A DNA stretch of 64,000 bases from Segatella copri. GTDB lineage: Bacteria; Bacteroidota; Bacteroidia; Bacteroidales; Bacteroidaceae. The position numbers and the translations under genes were made by a program. Positions 8,057 to 17,527 of this stretch are shown here, piece after piece (position 1 is the stretch's first letter; each line of letters opens with the position of its first letter). The notes below the pieces were generated by a model that saw only the letters and a list, made by a program, of their open reading frames with translations, did not search any database and was not told where the DNA came from. The stretch lies in NCBI RefSeq assembly GCF_026015295.1, contig NZ_JAPDUW010000001.1, positions 496,001 to 560,000 on the forward strand, given 5' to 3'.

Positions 8057-9721
8057 TTATTCTGCCGTATAGAGGAATCGCTTGATACTCTTCTTAGGAG
8101 TCTTTTCAAACTCATCTTCATGTATACGTATTTCTGATACTTTGCTGTAAGCAGGAATCATGGTGTTGAGCTCCTGGCGGTTCTGCTCCATGACATCTGT
8201 CAGTTCGTTGGTACCGAGGTTCAGAGTCTGAGCTTCATCATAGTCAGGGTGAACCAGAGCAATGAGCTTGTCGCCCTTCTGTACAACCACGCTTTCCGCT
8301 ACCAGAGCCAAAGAGTTGAGTTTATCCTCAATCTCCTCAGGGTAGATATTCTGACCGTTTGCGCCGAGCAGCATGTTCTTGCTACGACCCTTGATGAAGA
8401 CGTTGCCGTCACCATCCATGGTTCCAAGGTCGCCTGTATGATACCATCCGTTCTCGTCGATGGTCTGTTTGGTAGCTTCCTCATTCTTATAGTAACCCAA
8501 CATTACGTTAGGACCCTTGGCAAGAATTTCGCCTGGTACATTCTCAGGATCAGGACTGTCGATGCGGACCATCATGTGGAGGGCAGCCTTACCGCAAGAG
8601 CCCGGTACGAAGTTTTTGTAATCCTCGTAGCAGATGATAGGGGCACACTCTGTGGCGCCATATCCCACGGTATATTTGAAACCTACGCTATGGAGGAAAC
8701 TTTCCACTTCCTGATTAAAGGCTGCACCACCGATAATCACCTCGTAGAAGTTGCCACCGAAGGCATTGGATACCTGGTCGCATATCTTCTCCTTCACCTT
8801 CTTGCTGATTACAGGCATGTGGAGCAGCATACGCATGCGGTTGTTCTGGATCTTAGGGAATACCTTCTTGCGGATAATCTTCTCGATAACCAGAGGAACT
8901 GCAATGATAACGGCTGGCTTGATGCGACCGAATGCCTCGGCGATGATGGCTGGACTAGGGATGCGGGTGAGATAGAAGACGTGGCAGCCCTTGATGAATT
9001 CGAAGATAAATTCAAACGCCATGCCGTACATGTGGGCCATCGGCAGGATACTGATGACTGAATCTCCCGGCTTAATCTTCTTACCCAGTACGTCCTCAGC
9101 GAAATCTGCATTGCCCCAGAGTGCACGGTATGGAACCATTACTCCCTTGGAGAAACCGGTAGTTCCGCTGGTATAGTTGATCATAGCCAACTCATCCGGA
9201 TTCTGGTCCATATAGTAGTTGACATGGTTCTTGCGGAAGTACTTAGGATACTTGATACCGAACATCTCATTGAGGTGTTCGCGCGCATAAGTCAACTTGT
9301 CGGTACGTGAAACGACAAGTGAATAATCCGGTATATAGATGATGCCTTCAAGACCCGGCATCTTTGTTGCATCAATCTGTGTAGCTACAACATCACCCAC
9401 AAAGAGCAGTTTTGCATCGCTGTGGTTTACGATGTTGTGAATCTGGTCTGGCATGAATTCATGCAGGATAGGTACGGCAATGGCACCATAGGTAAGGGTA
9501 GCAAGGAATGCTACAGCCCAGTTTGCGCTATTTCTACCGCAAAGTGCTATCTTGTCGCCCTTTACTACACCAGAGTTCTCAAACATGATGTGTAGCTTCT
9601 CAATTTTGCGTGCTACATCATGGTACTGCAAGGTAGCTCCCTTGTAGTCTGTCAGGGCATCCATATCCCAATGGTCTACGATGCTCTTTTGGATTAATGC
9701 GTTAAAGCTTGGAATCTCCAT
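8057..9721 (-). CDS. AMP-binding long-chain fatty-acid--CoA ligase 1
   Basis: 554-residue ANL-superfamily enzyme that adenylates a carboxylic acid and transfers it to CoA, probably a long-chain fatty acid at the inner membrane. The P-loop-like motif MINYTSGTTGFSKGV lies near residue 180, the VGYGATECAP motif in the middle, and WYHTGDLGTMDGDGNVFIKG with GRSKNMLLGANGQNIYPEEIE in the hinge and C-terminal domain. It follows a close paralogue by about 108 bases on the same strand and has no clear promoter of its own, so the pair is probably one operon. The exact substrate is not visible. Confidence 0.92.
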   Translation of the reverse strand: MEIPSFNALIQKSIVDHWDMDALTDYKGATLQYHDVARKIEKLHIMFENSGVVKGDKIALCGRNSANWAVAFLATLTYGAIAVPILHEFMPDQIHNIVNHSDAKLLFVGDVVATQIDATKMPGLEGIIYIPDYSLVVSRTDKLTYAREHLNEMFGIKYPKYFRKNHVNYYMDQNPDELAMINYTSGTTGFSKGVMVPYRALWGNADFAEDVLGKKIKPGDSVISILPMAHMYGMAFEFIFEFIKGCHVFYLTRIPSPAIIAEAFGRIKPAVIIAVPLVIEKIIRKKVFPKIQNNRMRMLLHMPVISKKVKEKICDQVSNAFGGNFYEVIIGGAAFNQEVESFLHSVGFKYTVGYGATECAPIICYEDYKNFVPGSCGKAALHMMVRIDSPDPENVPGEILAKGPNVMLGYYKNEEATKQTIDENGWYHTGDLGTMDGDGNVFIKGRSKNMLLGANGQNIYPEEIEDKLNSLALVAESVVVQKGDKLIALVHPDYDEAQTLNLGTNELTDVMEQNRQELNTMIPAYSKVSEIRIHEDEFEKTPKKSIKRFLYTAE

Positions 9722-9789
9722 ATTCTTGTTATTTAACGATTTGCTTTTTTATATTTTTCTCGTACTGAAGTCAGTTTGCTGATGATAGA

Positions 9790-9822
9790 CCTTATCTGCT
9801 GATGGTCTGTCAGCAGATAGGG
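9790..9822 (-). other. Hairpin between the two acyl-CoA ligase genes
   Basis: TATCTGCTGA (9793-9802) pairs with TCAGCAGATA (9810-9819) around a 7-base loop, extended by three further pairs. No U-tract follows on the minus strand, so it is more likely an intercistronic stabiliser or processing site than a terminator. Confidence 0.55.
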
Positions 9823-9829
9823 CCTGTCT

Positions 9830-11497
9830 CTAGATTGCGTTCTGATAGAGGTAACGCTTGATAGACTTCTTGGCTGTCTTTTCAAATTCCTGATTATGAA
9901 GTTTGATGCGTGACACCTTTGCGAAGCTAGGTATCTGCATGTTCAGTTCCTTGCGGTTCTGCTCCATGATGTTCTCCAGGTCTTCGTTTGTAAAGCCGAG
10001 GTTGTTAACTTCTTCCATATCCGGATGAACCAGAGCTACCAGCTTGTCATCGTTCTGTATTACGATGCTCTCGTTGACCATAGCCATGGAGTTGAGCTTG
10101 TCCTCAATCTCTTCCGGATAGATGTTCTGTCCGTTAGGTCCCAGCAGCATGTTCTTGCTTCTTCCTCTTACGAAGAAATGTCCGTCGGCGTCCATCGTTG
10201 CCAGGTCGCCTGTATGGAACCATCCGTCTTCATCTATTACGGCATCTGTTGCCTCCTGGTTCTTGTAATATCCCTTCATCACATTGATGCCGCGGCAAAC
10301 CAGTTCACCGGCTACGTTCTCCGGGTCATCGCTCAAAACCTTTACCTCCATGTGCTTCACGGCAACACCACAGCTTCCTGCTACATAGTTGTCCTGATGG
10401 GCAAAGGTGATAAGAGGAGCAGTCTCAGTGGTACCATATCCCATTGCGATAGGGAAACCTACGCTGATGAAGAAGTTCTCTATCTCCTTGTTGAGCGGAG
10501 CACCACCCACAACAACCTCGCAAGGACGTTCGCCAAACTTTCTCAATACAAACTCGCGAACCTTCTCCTTGATGCGCTTATTGATGACAGGCATGTTCAT
10601 CAGCAGTCGTGCACGGTTGGTTTGGATATGTGGGAAAACTTCCTTTCTTACAATCTTGTCTACTACAAGCGGCACCGCATAGAGGATGTCTGGCTTGATT
10701 TCTGACAACGCCTCTGAGATGAGCGTTGGGCTCGGCAGACGGGTAAGGAAGAAGATATGGTTACCCAATACTATATTGAAGAGAAATTCTGTCATGAGTC
10801 CATACATGTGAGCCATCGGAAGGGTAGAAAGAATGTTGCAGTTCTTACCTATATTAGGTTTCACTGAATCGATGAGGTAGTCGAGATTACCCCAAAGTGC
10901 TCTGTATGGGAGCATCACACCTTTTGAGAAACCGGTAGTTCCACTGGTATAGTTGATCATTGCCAGTTCTTCAGGATCGTCTACGTGATACTTCACGTGT
11001 TCTGGTCTGAAATACTTAGGATATCTGTGTCCGAACATTGCATTGAGGTTCTCGCGCGCATAAGTCAGTTTCTCAGAGCGCGAGATGACAAGCGAATTGT
11101 CCGGAAGATAGATGATTCCTTCCAGCGAAGGCATCTCCTCTGGTGTTATCTCTGTAGCTACCACGTCACCAACGAACAGAAGTTTGCTTTCGCTGTGGTT
11201 CACGATGTTGTGAATCTGTTCAGGCTTAAATTCGTTCTGTATAGGTACGACAATGGCTCCGTAAGTAATAATGGCCAGGAAGGCTACTGCCCACTGGCTA
11301 CTATTTCTTCCGCAGACGGCAATCTTGTCGCCCTTCTTTACATCGCTGTTTTCGAACAGGATGTGTAGCTTCTCAATCTTTCTGGCAATATCGTGATATT
11401 GGAGGGTTGTGCCCTTGTAATCGGTGAGCGCATCCAGATTCCAATTCTTGATAATGCTGTTCTCAATATACGAGTTAAAACTTGGTATTGAATTCAT
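9830..11497 (-). CDS. AMP-binding long-chain fatty-acid--CoA ligase 2
   Basis: Paralogue of the next gene, with the same architecture: MINYTSGTTGFSKGV, MGYGTTETAP, WFHTGDLATMDADGHFFVRG and GRSKNMLLGPNGQNIYPEEI. From MNSIPSFNSYIENS it has 555 residues. An in-frame ATG at 11545 adds 16 residues but lies upstream of the promoter box at 11521-11528, so 11497 is the likely start. First gene of the two-ligase unit. The two proteins differ most in the central acyl-binding part, which suggests different chain-length or substrate preference (inference). Confidence 0.92.
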   Translation of the reverse strand: MNSIPSFNSYIENSIIKNWNLDALTDYKGTTLQYHDIARKIEKLHILFENSDVKKGDKIAVCGRNSSQWAVAFLAIITYGAIVVPIQNEFKPEQIHNIVNHSESKLLFVGDVVATEITPEEMPSLEGIIYLPDNSLVISRSEKLTYARENLNAMFGHRYPKYFRPEHVKYHVDDPEELAMINYTSGTTGFSKGVMLPYRALWGNLDYLIDSVKPNIGKNCNILSTLPMAHMYGLMTEFLFNIVLGNHIFFLTRLPSPTLISEALSEIKPDILYAVPLVVDKIVRKEVFPHIQTNRARLLMNMPVINKRIKEKVREFVLRKFGERPCEVVVGGAPLNKEIENFFISVGFPIAMGYGTTETAPLITFAHQDNYVAGSCGVAVKHMEVKVLSDDPENVAGELVCRGINVMKGYYKNQEATDAVIDEDGWFHTGDLATMDADGHFFVRGRSKNMLLGPNGQNIYPEEIEDKLNSMAMVNESIVIQNDDKLVALVHPDMEEVNNLGFTNEDLENIMEQNRKELNMQIPSFAKVSRIKLHNQEFEKTAKKSIKRYLYQNAI

Positions 11498-11520
11498 TGC
11501 ACAATTTACAAAATTTTGTG

Positions 11521-11551
11521 CAAAGATAATGAAAATAGTGCACACTGCAAA
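11521..11551 (-). promoter_or_regulatory. Promoter of the acyl-CoA ligase pair
   Basis: On the minus strand TTTG (11551-11548) and TATCTTTG (11528-11521) are separated by 19 bases. The expected transcription start falls between 11521 and the ATG at 11497. Confidence 0.75.
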
Positions 11552-11639
11552 ATAAAATGTGCACTATTTTCAAAAACTATATAAAATAATTAGTTTTTTT
11601 CCTTTTAAGTCTACATATTGTGGTGTTATAGACTGTATT

Positions 11640-12887
11640 TTACTCATATCTCATTGATTTGGCTGGATGGATATGAGAAATCAGGTAGCTTGGTGCTACG
11701 AGCATGAAGATGCTTATCAGCAGCGTAGCAATGTTCAGGGCTATGATGGCAAGCCAGTTGAATTCTACCGGAACGGTACTTACATAATAGGTCTGTGCAT
11801 CGAGTTTGATGATGCCTGTAAAGTACTGGAGGGTAAGAATGCCGAGGGCGATGATGTTGCCCAGAAGCATACCCTTGCCGATGATGAAGACGGCAAACCA
11901 CAGGAAGGTGTGGCGGATGGTCTTGTTGCGGGCACCCAATGCCTTCATTACGCCTATCATGGAGGTGCGTTCCAGAATGATGATGAGCAGACCGCTGATC
12001 ATGGTGACGCCGGCTACTATCAGCATCAGACCGAGAATAATCCAGACATTCAGATCCATCAGGCTCAGCCATTGGAAGATGTTTGGATTCAGGTCCTTGA
12101 TGGTAGAACTGCTGTAGGTTTCGCCATAGTGATCTACCGTGCGGTTCACCTTATTAATAATATAATCTTCAGTCTCGTTGATCTTGTTGAAGTCGTTAAC
12201 GGTCAGTTCTGCACCGCTCGCCTGGTCTTCTTCCCATCCGTTCAGCTTCACGGCAGTATAGAGGTCGGTGTATACCATTACCTCATCATACTTCTTCAGG
12301 TTGGTCTGATAGATGCCCTTGATGGTGAAGCGGCGCATACGCACTCCGTTGTCATCAAAGAAGTAGGCAAAGATGCGTTCTCCCGTCTTCAGCTTCAGCT
12401 TATCAGCCATCAGCTGTGAGATGAGAATCTGGTTATGACTCGCTTTATCATCAAACTTAGGGATGCTGCCTTCAATCATGTTCTGATGGATAAAGGTAGA
12501 ATCGAAATCAGGTCCTACACCTTTGAACATGACGCCCAGGAAATCGCTGTCCGTCTTCAGGATTCCCTCTTTCATGGCAAATTTCTGCACATGTTTTACG
12601 CCAGGTATCTTTTTCAGTACGTTGACCATCGAGTCGTTCATGACCACCGGATACTGGTTTTGCTGCTGCAGCGTCATGAAGTCGGCCACCTGTATATGGC
12701 TTCCGAATCCTATTACCTTGTCGCGTATGGTATGCTTGAATCCGAGCACTACGCATACCGACATAATCATAATGGCGAGTCCGATAGCAACACCTGCAGT
12801 GGCTATATGAATAGCAGGGCGAGAAACTTTACGTTTATCGCCCTGATCGCTATATAATCTCTTTGCTATAAATAGAGGAAAATTCAT
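11640..12887 (-). CDS. FtsX-like ABC transporter permease (LolC/LolE type)
   Basis: 415-residue inner-membrane permease of the type that, with a LolD-like ATPase, extracts lipoproteins from the inner membrane. An N-terminal membrane helix (AIHIATAGVAIGLAIMIMSVCVVLG) is followed by a roughly 220-residue periplasmic domain and three C-terminal helices (VWIILGLMLIVAGVTMISGLLIIIL onward) carrying the FtsX signature ERTSMIGVMKALGARN. No ATPase gene is adjacent. The start MNFPLFIAKRLYSDQGDKRK is typical of the family. A heptad-repeat region lies upstream. Confidence 0.9.
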   Translation of the reverse strand: MNFPLFIAKRLYSDQGDKRKVSRPAIHIATAGVAIGLAIMIMSVCVVLGFKHTIRDKVIGFGSHIQVADFMTLQQQNQYPVVMNDSMVNVLKKIPGVKHVQKFAMKEGILKTDSDFLGVMFKGVGPDFDSTFIHQNMIEGSIPKFDDKASHNQILISQLMADKLKLKTGERIFAYFFDDNGVRMRRFTIKGIYQTNLKKYDEVMVYTDLYTAVKLNGWEEDQASGAELTVNDFNKINETEDYIINKVNRTVDHYGETYSSSTIKDLNPNIFQWLSLMDLNVWIILGLMLIVAGVTMISGLLIIILERTSMIGVMKALGARNKTIRHTFLWFAVFIIGKGMLLGNIIALGILTLQYFTGIIKLDAQTYYVSTVPVEFNWLAIIALNIATLLISIFMLVAPSYLISHIHPAKSMRYE

Positions 12888-12894
12888 CTTTTGT

Positions 12895-13028
12895 AATGTT
12901 GAATGTTGAGTGTTGAATGTTGATAGTTGAATGTTGATAGTTGAATGTTGAGTGTTGAATGTTGATAGTTAATTTAATCTTTGTGTCCGTTAGGCAACTC
13001 AACATTCAACACTCAACATTCAACATTG
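12895..13028. repeat. Two opposed arrays of 7-base tandem repeats
   Basis: The left array (12895-12971) contains about eleven heptamers of the form ATGTTGA/GTGTTGA/TAGTTGA. The right array (12995-13028) holds about five heptamers of the complementary form TCAACAT/TCAACAC. Together they can fold into a long hairpin with a 23-base spacer. They fill the gap between the aminotransferase stop and the permease start. A related array lies at 15002-15034. Confidence 0.85.
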
Positions 13029-14240
13029 TTATAGTCCTTCGTCTTCCACTCTTCCCGGATAAGCCTCAAGTGCCTTACCCAGAACCACCAGGGCACGCTC
13101 CAGATCGTGTTTCTTCAAGACGTAAGCTACACGAACCTGATTGTGACCGGCTCCAGGAGTCGTATAGAAACCAGAGGCTGGAGCCATCATGATGGTTTCG
13201 CCCTCGTAGTTGAATTCCTCCAGACACCAGCGGCAGAACTTTTCAGAATCATCGATAGGCAGTTTGGCTACGGTATAGAAGGCTCCCATAGGAATAGGAG
13301 AGTATACGCCCGGAATGCGGTTCAAACCGTCTATCAGACACTTACGACGCTCTACATACTCATCGTATACATCGCGGTAGTACTCTTCAGGAGCATCCAG
13401 AGAAGCTTCGGCTACAATCTGACCAATCAGTGGAGGAGAGAGACGGGCCTGGCAGAACTTCATCACCGCCTTGCGGATTTCAGCATTCTTGGTGATGAGG
13501 GCACCCACACGGATACCGCACTCACTGTAACGCTTCGAAACAGAATCGATGAGAACCGTGTTCTGCTCGATGCCTTCCAGGTGCATCGCACTGATATAAG
13601 GACTGCCGGTATAGATATACTCACGGTAAACCTCATCAGAGAAGAGATAGAGGTCGTACTTCTTCACCAGGTCACGAATCTGATTCATCTCTCTGCGGGT
13701 ATAGAGATAGCCCGTAGGGTTGTTAGGGTTGCAGATCAGAATGGCACGGGTGCGCTCATTGATCAGCTCCTCAAACTTCTCCACCTTAGGCAGGGAGAAA
13801 CCTTCTTCTATCGTTGTGGCGATGGTACGGATCTTGGCACCCGCCGAGATGGCAAACGCCATATAGTTAGCGTAAGCAGGTTCTGGTACGATAATCTCGT
13901 CGCCAGGGTTGAGGCAGCTCATGAAAGAGAAGAGTACAGCCTCAGAACCTCCCGATGTAATGATGATATCATCGGCAGTTACGTTGATGTTGAATTTCTT
14001 ATAGTAATCTACAAGCTTCTCGCGATAGCTGAGATAGCCCTGACTTGGAGAATACTCCAAGACCGTGCGGTCTATATGCTTCAGGGCATCTAGGCCACAT
14101 TGAGGAGTTGGAAGGTCAGGCTGACCGATGTTGAGGTGATATACCTTTACTCCACGTTTTTTTGCTGCGGCAGCCAGAGGAGCCAACTTTCTGATAGGTG
14201 ACTCTGGCATTTCAAGACCGCGTACAGATATTTCTGGCAT
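13029..14240 (-). CDS. Class I/II PLP-dependent aminotransferase
   Basis: 403-residue fold-type I aminotransferase, closest in motif pattern to aspartate-type enzymes. The PLP lysine lies in LIDSVSKRYSECGIRVGAL, the NPNNPTG motif binds cofactor phosphate and substrate, and DEVYREY supplies the conserved Asp and Tyr. The start is placed at MPEISVRGLEMPESPIRKL (14240), the conserved family N-terminus; an ATG at 14312 would add 24 non-conserved residues. TATCTTTG on the minus strand (14337-14330) is the likely promoter box. The amino-acid substrate cannot be read from sequence alone. Confidence 0.9.
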   Translation of the reverse strand: MPEISVRGLEMPESPIRKLAPLAAAAKKRGVKVYHLNIGQPDLPTPQCGLDALKHIDRTVLEYSPSQGYLSYREKLVDYYKKFNINVTADDIIITSGGSEAVLFSFMSCLNPGDEIIVPEPAYANYMAFAISAGAKIRTIATTIEEGFSLPKVEKFEELINERTRAILICNPNNPTGYLYTRREMNQIRDLVKKYDLYLFSDEVYREYIYTGSPYISAMHLEGIEQNTVLIDSVSKRYSECGIRVGALITKNAEIRKAVMKFCQARLSPPLIGQIVAEASLDAPEEYYRDVYDEYVERRKCLIDGLNRIPGVYSPIPMGAFYTVAKLPIDDSEKFCRWCLEEFNYEGETIMMAPASGFYTTPGAGHNQVRVAYVLKKHDLERALVVLGKALEAYPGRVEDEGL

Positions 14241-14329
14241 CTTAAAATATTGTTTCTTTCTATTAATTATCCGTGTCGAAAATTGAATTCTATGACCTTC
14301 TGGTCTTTTCAATTTACGCTATTCGGCTG

Positions 14330-14337
14330 CAAAGATA
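14330..14337 (-). promoter_or_regulatory. -7 box of the aminotransferase gene
   Basis: CAAAGATA on the plus strand, i.e. TATCTTTG on the minus strand, about 90 bases before the chosen start. No clear -33 TTTG. Confidence 0.5.
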
Positions 14338-14431
14338 AGAAAATTAGATGAGAATTGAGAATAACTTTCGGTTAAATTTTATTTTTTGATTAAAAACTCT
14401 TTAAATATGTCGCTCTTTGCTTTCTTTTTTA

Positions 14432-14439
14432 TAACTTTG
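14432..14439 (+). promoter_or_regulatory. -7 box of the DUF4494 gene
   Basis: TAACTTTG, an exact match to TAnnTTTG, 64 bases before the ATG. A TTTG at 14416-14419 is too close to act as the -33 element. Confidence 0.55.
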
Positions 14440-14503
14440 CACTTAATTTCAAGAAATGTTATAAGATTATACTAATTAATTAAAATAAGTAAGAAGAAAA
14501 AAT

Positions 14504-15001
14504 ATGAGAAGTAGAACAAGTACATGGTTTGAGACCAAAGTGAAATATCAGAAGACAATGGAGGATGGTTCAGAAAAGGTTGTTTCTGAAGCATACGTAG
14601 TAGATGCTTTGAGTTTTACCGAGGCTGAGAGCGCCATCATCGATGAGATGTCGGTTTATGTAAGCGGCGAGTTGAAGGTGAGCGGTATCGGTAAGGCTGG
14701 CTACGGCGAAATCTTCTTCAGCGATGTGGATGATGATGATAAGTGGTATAAGGCTAAACTCCAGTTCATCACGATTGATGAGAAGAGTGAGAAGGAGAAG
14801 CGCAGCAATGTTACTTATCTTGTTCAGGCTAAGTCTCTCGCCCGTGCCCTCCGTTATATTGATGAGGTGATGGGCAAGACCATGATAGATTATGATGTAA
14901 TTGGTTTGAACGAAACCAAACTGATGGATGTATTCGAGCACCATGCTCCTAACGAGAAGAAAGAGGAGAAGAATGATGTGCCTGAATACGAGGAGAAATA
15001 A
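14504..15001 (+). CDS. DUF4494 family protein
   Basis: 165-residue cytosolic protein of a Bacteroidota-specific family of unknown function. Typical features are the opening MRSRTSTWFETKVKYQK, the central EAYVVDALSFTEAE and a highly charged C-terminal tail (NEKKEEKNDVPEYEEK). There is no signal peptide or membrane segment. It precedes the YggS-type gene by 36 bases, a gap filled by a heptamer repeat array, so the two could share a transcript. Function unknown. Confidence 0.85.
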   Translation: MRSRTSTWFETKVKYQKTMEDGSEKVVSEAYVVDALSFTEAESAIIDEMSVYVSGELKVSGIGKAGYGEIFFSDVDDDDKWYKAKLQFITIDEKSEKEKRSNVTYLVQAKSLARALRYIDEVMGKTMIDYDVIGLNETKLMDVFEHHAPNEKKEEKNDVPEYEEK

Positions 15002-15034
15002 TTCAACACTCAACATTCAACATTTAACATTCAA
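15002..15034 (+). repeat. Short heptamer array
   Basis: Four to five units of TCAACAC/TCAACAT/TTAACAT between the DUF4494 stop and the next start, with the same sequence class and orientation as 12995-13028. Confidence 0.8.
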
Positions 15035-15037
15035 GAT

Positions 15038-15712
15038 ATGGACTATGATGTAAAAGGAAATCTCCATGAGGTGCTGGGCAGCTTGCCTGCCGGTGTTCGT
15101 CTCGTTGCCATCAGCAAGTTCCATCCCAACGAGTATATCGAGGAGGCTTATGCTGAAGGACAGCGTATCTTCGGCGAGAGTCATGAGCAGGAACTCGCCA
15201 AGAAGGTGGCTTCGCTGCCTGAGGACATCGAGTGGCATTTCATCGGTCATCTGCAGACCAATAAGGTGAAGTATATCGCACCTTATATCTCGATGATTGA
15301 ATCGGTAGACAGTCTGAAACTTCTCAAGGAGATTGAGAAGCAGGCTGCCAAGCACAATCGTGTGGTGAAGGTTCTTTTGGAACTTCATCTGGCTGAGGAA
15401 GATACCAAATCGGGTCTTTCTCTTGATGCTTGCCGCGAACTCCTGGAGGCAGGCGAATGGCGGGAGATGAAGCATGTGCAGATTTGTGGCATCATGATGA
15501 TGGCATCTAATACAGACGATGAGCAGCAGATTGCTCAGGAGTTTGATGAGGCTGCCCGGTTCTTTGATGAGATAAAGGCCAGATATTTTGCTGATGATGA
15601 TGCTTTCTGCGAGCGTAGCTGGGGTATGAGTCACGATTATCATATTGCCGTCAAGCACGGCAGCACGATGGTTCGTGTAGGTACCACCATCTTCGGTCCT
15701 AGAATATATTAA
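15038..15712 (+). CDS. YggS/PROSC-family PLP homeostasis protein
   Basis: 224-residue fold-type III PLP-binding protein thought to buffer free pyridoxal phosphate; no enzymatic activity is established for the family. The PLP lysine is in LVAISKFHPNEYI near residue 27, and family motifs FGESHEQEL and WHFIGHLQTNKVKYI follow. The C-terminus has the expected SWGMSHDYHIAVKHGSTMVRVG phosphate-binding region. Length is normal for the Bacteroidota form. A terminator follows 8 bases after the stop. Confidence 0.93.
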   Translation: MDYDVKGNLHEVLGSLPAGVRLVAISKFHPNEYIEEAYAEGQRIFGESHEQELAKKVASLPEDIEWHFIGHLQTNKVKYIAPYISMIESVDSLKLLKEIEKQAAKHNRVVKVLLELHLAEEDTKSGLSLDACRELLEAGEWREMKHVQICGIMMMASNTDDEQQIAQEFDEAARFFDEIKARYFADDDAFCERSWGMSHDYHIAVKHGSTMVRVGTTIFGPRIY

Positions 15713-15720
15713 AATAATAA

Positions 15721-15751
15721 GAGGGTGTGTCATTAAACATGACACACCCTC
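15721..15751. terminator. Bidirectional terminator
   Basis: GAGGGTGTGTCAT (15721-15733) pairs with ATGACACACCCTC (15739-15751), a perfect 13-base stem with a 5-base loop. It lies between the converging YggS-type and M6 protease genes. Confidence 0.88.
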
Positions 15752-15764
15752 ATTGTTTATATAG

Positions 15765-17486
15765 TTAGTATACTATCTTCTGTCCCTTGCTGGTGATGTA
15801 AATCTTGCCCTTTTGTGGAACGGAAACCTTTCTGCCTTCCAGGTCAAAATAGGCTGTCGGTCTGTCTTTACCGATGATGACCGAAGAGATTCCGGTAGGA
15901 GAGAAGTTCTTGAGATAATCGAAGGTTACCAGACCGGTTGCTTCATCCTTTGTGATGTTGTAGAGCGGATGACTCGTATCAACACTGTTGTTCAGGGTGA
16001 TACTGGTCAGACTGTTCACCTCGTACTCTGTAGCAGAGCCCGCCTTGTAGGTCGGGAACGGGTCGTTCTGAAGACTCGTTATGATATCATCGCTGCTGAC
16101 GCCCGTGTTATAGCTGTTGTATACCATTCCGTCTGCAGGAACAATCATGACCCTTGGCTTACCAGTCGTGTTGTTGGGATTATCAAACAGATTAACCGAT
16201 GACAAATCATCGTAGTCGATGCGCCATACCAGCATTCCGTAACCCAGAGCCTCCTTGTACCATCCCTCGTTTCTGATATTCTGCAGCAGCAGGTATTCGC
16301 CCTGGCTGTTGGCTATAATCTTGTATGCATCCGATGCCTTGTCGTATGGTTCCAGCTTTATCTGCTTCGCATCGGTATCCGAAAGGAGGGTAGGCTGTTT
16401 CCATCCTACGATGCTCTTCTCCCATGGAGAATAAGGGATAGGCTGGTAGCCGTTAGCCTGATAACTGCCCATATCCATAACGTCCCAATATTCAGGACTC
16501 TGGTTATGGTCTGTGATGCCGTTGGTAGGATAGATGTCTGGCAAACCGAGTGTATGCGAAAACTCATGACAGAAGAGACCGATACCATTGATGTAGTATT
16601 TGCCGTCTTGGGTATCTTCAGGCTTATTGTTCAGCTCGTTGTTAATGCCGAACCGGCGTACTTTTTTCCCGTCATAGGTTCCCAGTCCTTCTACGGTACC
16701 CGATTGCGGCCAGAGGCAATCGCCTGAATTACCTGAGATGCTTTCAGAATAGCCGGCGTAGATTACATATACGAGGTCTACATATCCGTCGCCGTCGCTG
16801 TCGTAATCGGTAAAGTTAACCTTGCCGTCTACCTGCTGGCAGGCTTCCTTAATCATCTGAGGAAAGTTAGTGTCACTGCCGTCGCCAACTCCGTTCTTGC
16901 CATAATAAGCAGAATTCCTGCTTACCGTAACAGGACCCACTACGTCAAACTGTGGTATAAACTGGTTATCGCTCATGTCAGCGAAATACTGCTGTACGCT
17001 GCCATAGTTCTGGCAGTAAGTCTCGTTGGTGATAAACACTTCTTTATCAGCCTCAGGCATAGCTTCTCCCTTCTTTCCGTTGAGGTAATGGTTGAATGTA
17101 ACAACCGGATCCTTACTCTTGAACTTCACATCCTGAAACTGCACCAGGAGTACCAATGCCTTCGGACTTCCCTTATGAGGGAAATAGCTTGGTCTCACGG
17201 TTCCTATTTCTGAAGCTCTTGTGATATTCTCTGAAGAGAAAGCACGGGTCTTTCGGGTGTTCAGCTCTTCGGCAGTTATCTTTTCGTATTTCCCGTCTTG
17301 GGTTTCCCGCAGGGGCGTACCATCCAGCAGCATGTAGTAGTGGAAGGTTTCGTCGCCATGCAGGGTAGCACATGCTACGGTTCCATCAGCCAGCATAATC
17401 TTGGCGATGCCCGGTTTAGCCTTTACGGCATAGAGATTGGCGATGCCCAGGAAGGCGAGCGCCAGAGAGATGATTGTCTTCTTCAT
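15765..17486 (-). CDS. Secreted M6-family metalloprotease
   Basis: 573-residue secreted zinc protease. An N-terminal signal peptide (MKKTIISLALAFLGIANLYAVKA) is followed by a propeptide-like region and a catalytic domain with the zinc site HEFSHTLGLPD near residue 305, matching HExxHxxGxxD. The C-terminus GRKVSVPQKGKIYITSKGQ is the short conserved tail seen on many secreted Prevotella proteins. The same kind of tail ends the GLUG surface protein of this window. Substrate unknown. It is a single gene, with a REP-like repeat region upstream of its start. Confidence 0.9.
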   Translation of the reverse strand: MKKTIISLALAFLGIANLYAVKAKPGIAKIMLADGTVACATLHGDETFHYYMLLDGTPLRETQDGKYEKITAEELNTRKTRAFSSENITRASEIGTVRPSYFPHKGSPKALVLLVQFQDVKFKSKDPVVTFNHYLNGKKGEAMPEADKEVFITNETYCQNYGSVQQYFADMSDNQFIPQFDVVGPVTVSRNSAYYGKNGVGDGSDTNFPQMIKEACQQVDGKVNFTDYDSDGDGYVDLVYVIYAGYSESISGNSGDCLWPQSGTVEGLGTYDGKKVRRFGINNELNNKPEDTQDGKYYINGIGLFCHEFSHTLGLPDIYPTNGITDHNQSPEYWDVMDMGSYQANGYQPIPYSPWEKSIVGWKQPTLLSDTDAKQIKLEPYDKASDAYKIIANSQGEYLLLQNIRNEGWYKEALGYGMLVWRIDYDDLSSVNLFDNPNNTTGKPRVMIVPADGMVYNSYNTGVSSDDIITSLQNDPFPTYKAGSATEYEVNSLTSITLNNSVDTSHPLYNITKDEATGLVTFDYLKNFSPTGISSVIIGKDRPTAYFDLEGRKVSVPQKGKIYITSKGQKIVY

Positions 17487-17527
17487 AAACAGTTAGGGTA
17501 GATGGGGAATTATTTATAAAAGTTTCG

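Noticed and set aside
12895..13028. Possible CRISPR-like array
   Set aside because: Repeat unit is 7 bases with no spacers and no cas genes nearby.
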